Shown here piece after piece: positions 20,878 through 25,470 of a DNA stretch of 25,470 nt (position 1 is its first letter; every line of letters begins with the position of its first letter). Origin of the DNA: JAWXUD01 sp044432945 (lineage in GTDB: Bacteria; Cyanobacteriota; Vampirovibrionia; Gastranaerophilales; Gastranaerophilaceae). The translations under genes were made by a program, and so were the position numbers. The stretch is from the NCBI GenBank assembly GCA_044432945.1, contig JAWXUD010000024.1, forward strand, positions 1 through 25,470, in the 5' to 3' direction. The notes under the pieces are model-generated. The model saw nothing but the letters and a program-made list of their open reading frames with translations, was not told the origin of the DNA and did no database searches.

Positions 20878-23800
20878 TTAGATTTCACCAAAAGTAGCTG
20901 GTGTTTCAAAGAAATTGATATTTAATAACTCAGAATCGATATCAGATAAAGTTCTTCTTGGAGCAGATTTTCTCATATCGTCCATGTCAGTCATCAAGTC
21001 AACCTCAATACCATCTTTTTTCGCAACAGTGATATCCAAACCGATACTTTGCAATTCTCTTACAAGAACTTTAAACGATTCAGGAATACCTGGTCTAGGA
21101 ATATTATCACCTTTAACGATTGCTTCATAAGCTCTATTACGTCCGCTAACATCATCTGATTTGATAGTTAACATTTCTTGTAAAGTATAAGCAGCACCGT
21201 AAGCTTCTAATGCCCAAACTTCCATCTCACCAAATCTTTGACCACCAAACTGAGCTTTACCACCCAATGGCTGTTGAGTTACTAATGAGTATGGTCCTGT
21301 TGAACGTGCGTGAATTTTGTCATCAACTAAGTGAACAAGTTTCAAGATGTATGACAAACCAACAGCAACTGGCTCATCAAATTGCTCGCCTGTTCTACCG
21401 TCAATAAGTCTAACCTTACCTGATGTTTCAACCCAATCACAACCAGAAGCCTTAATACCTTTTACTAATTCTTCTCTCGTTGCGATTTCTGATTGATTAT
21501 CACCATATCTCTCATCAAACGATGGAGTTTCGTAATAATTACCAGTCAAGTAAGATGCCAAACCTAACAATAATTCATAAGTTTGACCAACGTTCATACG
21601 TGAAGGAACACCAAGTGGGTTCAACACGATATCAATTGGAGTACCATCTGGCAAGAACGGCATATCTTCTTTTGATAACACTCTTGAAACGATACCTTTG
21701 TTACCATGACGTCCTGAAAGTTTGTCACCAACAGAGACTTTACGTTTTTGTGCGATGTAAACTCTGATAACTGTATTTGCACCTGGTGGTAATTCATCAC
21801 CTTTTTCTCTATCAAATACTTTTACGTCAAGTACACGTCCACCCTCACCGTGAGGAACTCTTAATGAATTATCTTTTACATCTCTTGCTTTTTCAGCAAA
21901 GATTGCACGAAGTAATTTTTCTTCTGGTGGGTGTTCTGATTCACCTTTTGGAGTAACTTTACCAACTAGAATATCATCAGCATAAACCCTAGCACCAATA
22001 CGAACAATACCACGCTCATCTAAATGACGAAGAGTGTCTTCTGATACATTCGGAATTTCACGAGTAATTTCTTCTGGCCCTAATTTAGTTTGTCTTGCAT
22101 CGATTTCTAATTTTTCGATGTGAACTGATGTGAATACATCATCGTGAACACAACGCTCTGATAGTAAAATCGCATCTTCATAGTTATAACCTTCCCAAGG
22201 CATGTACGCTACTAAAACATTTTTACCCAATGAAAGTTCACCACCATCAGTAGAAGCACCATCAGCGATAACATCGCCAGCCTTAACCTTATCGCCTTCT
22301 TTAACTAAAGGTTTTTGGTTAATACAAGTATCTTGGTTACTTCTAACATATTTCATCAACTGATAAATATGAGGAACTTTTTGCTTATCACGAATAATAA
22401 TTTCTTCACCAATAACACGTTCAACAACACCATCAACTTCAGAAACAGCAACCATACCTGAATCTTTTGCTGCTCTTTTTTCCATACCAGTACCTACAAC
22501 AGGTCTTTGTGTGATTAAAAGAGGCACAGACTGACGTTGCATGTTCGAACCCATAAGCGCACGGTTCGCATCATCATGTTCAATAAACGGAATAAGCGAT
22601 GTCGCAACTGAGATGATCTGAATTGGAGAAACCCCAACGAAGTCAACTTTATCAGCTTCTGAAATGATAAATTCTGAACGATATCTTACTGGTACAAATT
22701 TATCTTTAATTGTATTATTTTTATTTAATTGAATATCAGCTGGAGCGCAACGATAGTTTTCATCTTCATCAGCTGTTAAATAAACAACTTCTTCAGTAAC
22801 TACGCCATCTTTAACAACAAAGAAAGGTGCTTCTACGAAACCATAGTCGTTAACCTTTGCGTGAGTAGCTAAAGAACCGATCAAACCTGCGTTCGGTCCT
22901 TCTGGAGTTTCAATCGGACAAATACGACCATAGTGAGATGGGTGAATATCACGAACAGCAAAACCTGCACGCTCTCTCATCAAACCACCAGGTCCAAGAG
23001 CTGAAATACGTCTTTTGTGAGTTAATTCAGCTAACGGGTTGATTTGGTCCATGAACTGAGATAACTGTGAAGATCCGAAGAACTCTTTTAATGAAGCAAC
23101 TAATGGTTTAGTGTTCAACAAACTCAATGGAGTAAGAGTTTCTGAATCTTGCAAAGTCATACGTTCTTTTACAATACGCTCAATTCTTGAAAGACCAACT
23201 CTGAATTGGTTTTGAAGCAATTCACCAACTGAACGAATTCTTCTGTTTCCTAAATGGTCAATATCATCAATAGAACCTTCATCAAACGTCAAGTTGATTA
23301 AGTATTCAATAGATGCAACGATGTCTTGAACTGTTAAAGTTCTTTGACTATTAGGAACGTTCAAGTTTAATTTTTTGTTTAATTTATAACGACCTACACG
23401 ACCGATGTCATATTTTTTCTCATCAAAGAAACGAGCTTCTAAAATAGAACGTCCACCTTGAGGAGATGCAGGATCACCTGGTCTTAATTTTTTATAAACT
23501 TCAACCAAAGCGTCATCAGTAGTTTCAGCAGTATCTTTTTCAAGAGTTTTTCTTAAAAATTCGTAGTGAGTGAAAAGTGATTCCATCTCAGATGCTGTAA
23601 TACCCATAGCTTTTAATAAAGTCGTAGCTAAGATTTTTCTGTTTTTGTCGATTTTAACATAAATCAAATCATTAGCATCAGTTTCAATTTTCAACCATGC
23701 TCCACGGTTAGGAATCATAGTTGCATTGTATAAACGTTTTCCAGCAGGTGAAACTTCACGTTTGAAATAAACACCAGGAGAACGAACGATTTGAGAAACG

Positions 23801-24195
23801 ATAACACGCTCAGCACCGTTAACAATAAATGTACCTTTGTCTGTCATAGTCGGAATATCACCGATATAAACTTCTTGTTCTTTGATTTCACCGCTATCAC
23901 GGTTAACTAAACGAACCATTACACGCAATTGTTTTGCATAAGTTGTGTCATGAATTCTAGCTTCTTCAATTGTGTATTTTGCATTGTCGAATGTATAATT
24001 CGGCAAGAAATGCAATTCCATACGTCCAGTGTAATCTTTAATAGGAGAGAATGAAAGCAATTCTTCTTTCAAACCTTCTTTTAAAAACCATTCAAACGAT
24101 TTTTTTTGCACTTCAATAAGGTCTGGTAAATCATCCAAGCGAGTATGCGGAATACCCATTGGTGTTACTCTGTTTGCGTATTTTTTGTTAGACAT
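20878..24195 (-). CDS. rpoB: RNA polymerase beta subunit
   Basis: This 1105-residue core subunit of RNA polymerase, with alpha, beta', gamma (RpoC1) and omega, carries out transcription. The size matches cyanobacterial RpoB, without the large insertions of the E. coli protein. The rifampicin-binding block starts at Gly374 (GSSQLSQFMDQINPLAELTH) and has Asp383, His393 and Ser398 at the places of E. coli 516, 526 and 531, so the usual resistance changes are absent. Other landmarks are the catalytic-site regions GYNYEDAILLSE, RKVSVGDKLSGRHGNKG and GGQRFGEMEVWALEAYGAAYTLQEMLT. GAGGT 8 bases before the ATG fixes the start. The gene is not preceded by rplJL, as it often is in other bacteria, but has its own promoter and a leader of about 170 bases. 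Confidence 0.98.
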   Translation of the reverse strand: MSNKKYANRVTPMGIPHTRLDDLPDLIEVQKKSFEWFLKEGLKEELLSFSPIKDYTGRMELHFLPNYTFDNAKYTIEEARIHDTTYAKQLRVMVRLVNRDSGEIKEQEVYIGDIPTMTDKGTFIVNGAERVIVSQIVRSPGVYFKREVSPAGKRLYNATMIPNRGAWLKIETDANDLIYVKIDKNRKILATTLLKAMGITASEMESLFTHYEFLRKTLEKDTAETTDDALVEVYKKLRPGDPASPQGGRSILEARFFDEKKYDIGRVGRYKLNKKLNLNVPNSQRTLTVQDIVASIEYLINLTFDEGSIDDIDHLGNRRIRSVGELLQNQFRVGLSRIERIVKERMTLQDSETLTPLSLLNTKPLVASLKEFFGSSQLSQFMDQINPLAELTHKRRISALGPGGLMRERAGFAVRDIHPSHYGRICPIETPEGPNAGLIGSLATHAKVNDYGFVEAPFFVVKDGVVTEEVVYLTADEDENYRCAPADIQLNKNNTIKDKFVPVRYRSEFIISEADKVDFVGVSPIQIISVATSLIPFIEHDDANRALMGSNMQRQSVPLLITQRPVVGTGMEKRAAKDSGMVAVSEVDGVVERVIGEEIIIRDKQKVPHIYQLMKYVRSNQDTCINQKPLVKEGDKVKAGDVIADGASTDGGELSLGKNVLVAYMPWEGYNYEDAILLSERCVHDDVFTSVHIEKLEIDARQTKLGPEEITREIPNVSEDTLRHLDERGIVRIGARVYADDILVGKVTPKGESEHPPEEKLLRAIFAEKARDVKDNSLRVPHGEGGRVLDVKVFDREKGDELPPGANTVIRVYIAQKRKVSVGDKLSGRHGNKGIVSRVLSKEDMPFLPDGTPIDIVLNPLGVPSRMNVGQTYELLLGLASYLTGNYYETPSFDERYGDNQSEIATREELVKGIKASGCDWVETSGKVRLIDGRTGEQFDEPVAVGLSYILKLVHLVDDKIHARSTGPYSLVTQQPLGGKAQFGGQRFGEMEVWALEAYGAAYTLQEMLTIKSDDVSGRNRAYEAIVKGDNIPRPGIPESFKVLVRELQSIGLDITVAKKDGIEVDLMTDMDDMRKSAPRRTLSDIDSELLNINFFETPATFGEI

Positions 24196-24366
24196 TAAAT
24201 TACCTCGTCTATAAATTGGTGTAGTACATCATGTATAAATTGTAATTTCTTACAAAAATCTAACTTGAGGCTGTAAACCTGCTATATTACTGAACTTCAG
24301 TCTTATAGACTTGTGTAAACTATTGGGGCATGCGGTTTTTGGCATAGTTCACCCAAATTAATATAC
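24196..24366 (-). promoter_or_regulatory. Structured 5' leader of rpoB
   Basis: The leader of about 170 bases, reading down the minus strand, can form: a long stem of 13 positions with one mismatch and one G-U (24356-24344 with 24323-24311), a 5-bp hairpin AGTCT/AGACT (24311-24299), an ACTGAA/TTCAGT palindrome (24301-24289), and TTGTAA-GAAA-TTACAA with a four-base loop (24255-24240). The first two share base 24311, so they may be alternatives. I do not recognise a known riboswitch or ribosomal-protein leader. The structures are read by eye. Confidence 0.45.
24250..24345 (-). CDS. Possible 31-codon upstream ORF in the rpoB leader
   Basis: An ATG behind GGGTGA opens a frame of 31 codons (MPKTACPNSL..., basic, ending QVRFL) that stops 54 bases before rpoB. 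Its start lies on one arm of the long leader stem, and its stop lies in the loop and arm of the last hairpin. Codon choice (several AAG and CTG) is less typical than in neighbouring genes, so it may be chance. Confidence 0.3.
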   Translation of the reverse strand: MPKTACPNSLHKSIRLKFSNIAGLQPQVRFL

Positions 24367-24372
24367 TTAAAC

Positions 24373-24400
24373 ATCTTAGTACATAAATATCAATAGTCAA
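24373..24400 (-). promoter_or_regulatory. rpoB: Promoter of the rpoB operon
   Basis: On the minus strand TTGACT (24400-24395), a 16-base spacer and TAAGAT (24378-24373) form a good sigma-70-type promoter in the gap between the pilin-like gene and rpoB. Transcription would start near 24366. The hairpin ending the upstream gene lies just before it. Confidence 0.65.
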
Positions 24401-24456
24401 GCAATTTTCCACCACTTTCAAAGATACTCGTTACATGTCGTAACAAATACCAAACA

Positions 24457-24506
24457 TTAAATACAAAAGTGTGAGATAATTAATTACCCCACACTTTTGT
24501 ATTTAA
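24457..24506 (-). terminator. 17-bp hairpin terminator after the pilin-like gene
   Basis: TTAAATACAAAAGTGTG (24457-24473) and its exact complement (24490-24506) flank a 16-base loop, 8 bases past the stop of the pilin-like gene. The right arm as transcribed is T-rich (CACTTTTGTATTTAA). It isolates that gene from the rpoB operon. Confidence 0.8.
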
Positions 24507-24514
24507 TATGTATA

Positions 24515-25470
24515 TTATTCTACACACAATGTATAAAGAGATCTTGAACCACGATTTATTTGTGAATTAGCTGAATAATTATCTTGAGTATAATCTTCAG
24601 CAAATGTCCGTGTCACTGCATACCCAGAGTTTTCATACACGCTATTTGCCCACACACTCGCACCTACACTAATACCTAAGATATCTATATATATATCATT
24701 CAACTCTCCAACTAATGAAACACGACTTTTATCAGCATTAACAGTTGTATTATACACCAAGCTCGCAAGCTCAGCTAAATCCTCAGGTGTCGCAACTTTA
24801 TCAATACCACCACAAGCCACTACTGCACTAAACCAATTATCTTCAGGATTACTACCAGTGTAACAATAGTTTACGCCGTAATCTTCACGCATACTTTCAC
24901 AATCTGAATAAGATATAGTAGGTGCAACAAAAGCTGTTTGATTAAAACAAGTACCAGACTCAGATAAATAGATACAATCTATTACTGCATTTAGAGTGTA
25001 GATATCGCTCCCTGCGGTATTTTTACCTTTTTTGCCGTTCAAATCATAGATCATAGATAGGCAATTAGAAGCATCTGCTCTACTAGCTCCGCCATCATAA
25101 GGATCCAACCACTCACAATCTTCACTATAATTTAATAATGCAACTACACCATCAGCAAATATTATTCCTAAATTATTTGAAAATAAGCTTGCTTTTAATA
25201 GTGCCGTACCTATATCAGCACCACTATTTAAATCCACATCAGTCATTTTATATCCATTATACGTATGCACAGTATCTGGAAAACATTCTGTTAGTTCATC
25301 ATTATCGCAAACCTCGTTTATTTTAATATAATTCCCTAACTCTTCAACGAAATCCATCGCACTGGTATATCCAGTTAGTTTTTCATGAAACCTCATTTGA
25401 TTCATCGCTTCTTCAATACGACCATCGAATAATTCTTGTTTTCGCTCAAGTGCCTCTGATTGCATATTAC
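24515..25470 (-). CDS. Type IV pilin-like / pseudopilin protein, N-terminus outside the window
   Basis: About 317 codons are visible; the frame stays open to the window edge, so the N-terminus is probably missing. The first visible ATG (25465) has no room for a ribosome binding site and begins in the middle of a helix (QSEALERKQELFDGRIEEAMNQMRF), as expected just after the conserved N-terminal methylation helix. The body is Cys-rich and Asn/Asp-rich, with EVCDNDELTECFP, YSEDCEWLDP, MIYDLNGKKGKNTAGSDIYTLN and short Cys-bounded loops. The 'D-x-NG-x-KG-x-N...G-D/K-D/V' patch is a pattern I associate with secreted pilin-like proteins of this lineage. Likely an exported, disulfide-bonded filament subunit. 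The missing prepilin peptidase site prevents certainty. Confidence 0.6.
   Translation of the reverse strand, partial: NMQSEALERKQELFDGRIEEAMNQMRFHEKLTGYTSAMDFVEELGNYIKINEVCDNDELTECFPDTVHTYNGYKMTDVDLNSGADIGTALLKASLFSNNLGIIFADGVVALLNYSEDCEWLDPYDGGASRADASNCLSMIYDLNGKKGKNTAGSDIYTLNAVIDCIYLSESGTCFNQTAFVAPTISYSDCESMREDYGVNYCYTGSNPEDNWFSAVVACGGIDKVATPEDLAELASLVYNTTVNADKSRVSLVGELNDIYIDILGISVGASVWANSVYENSGYAVTRTFAEDYTQDNYSANSQINRGSRSLYTLCVE

Overview
The window is strongly AT-rich bacterial DNA (roughly one third G+C by eye). The key taxonomic clue is the RNA polymerase cluster on the minus strand: rpoB (24195-20878), then a complete 569-residue beta' N-terminal half ending in its own stop (rpoC1), then a separate 1282-residue C-terminal half (rpoC2) with a very long insertion in the trigger loop. 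Splitting rpoC into rpoC1 and rpoC2, with a large SI3 insertion in rpoC2, is the signature of Cyanobacteriota. No photosynthesis gene is present, base composition is low-GC, and several proteins have lysine- and asparagine-rich N-termini. I therefore infer a non-photosynthetic relative (Vampirovibrionia/Melainabacteria, probably a gut Gastranaerophilales). This placement is inference, not a database result.

Layout. 1-2330 (+): three genes I cannot name, two of which share an Asn-rich N-terminal signature. A short His-rich leader ORF with mutually exclusive hairpins lies in front of the third and looks like a transcription attenuator. 2359-5347 (+): a MATE exporter, ndk and tgt. 5376-7928 (-): mutS, divergent from a membrane-anchored unknown gene (7987-8586, +). 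13092-8603 (-): a run of six genes: membrane-anchored thioredoxin, CcdA, ribH, murQ, gpsA and a PSP1/RicT protein. 13186-13350 (-): a 54-residue gene with a good ribosome binding site. 14195-13532 (-): a HigB/HigA-type toxin-antitoxin pair behind a near-consensus promoter. 14892-14311 (-): an unknown charged protein with a duplicated motif. 14984-15063: a perfect pentanucleotide microsatellite of 15 units upstream of that gene. 24195-15213 (-): rpoB-rpoC1-rpoC2, with a promoter and a structured leader of about 170 nt. 25470-24515 (-): the C-terminal part of a type IV pilin-like or pseudopilin protein, ended by a strong hairpin.

How the genes work together. Most named genes are housekeeping: transcription (rpoB/C1/C2), mismatch repair (mutS), tRNA modification (tgt), nucleotide balance (ndk), riboflavin (ribH), phospholipid precursor (gpsA) and wall recycling (murQ). 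CcdA and the exported thioredoxin form a plausible electron relay to extracytoplasmic disulfides. The accessory content is the N-terminal unknowns, the toxin-antitoxin pair, the microsatellite region and the pilin. The most unusual features are regulatory: the attenuator-like leader at 846-1083, the rpoB leader with a possible upstream ORF, an all-G/C hairpin between rpoB and rpoC1, and a hairpin whose loop is the ndk stop codon. I saw no CRISPR array, rRNA, tRNA or insertion sequence.
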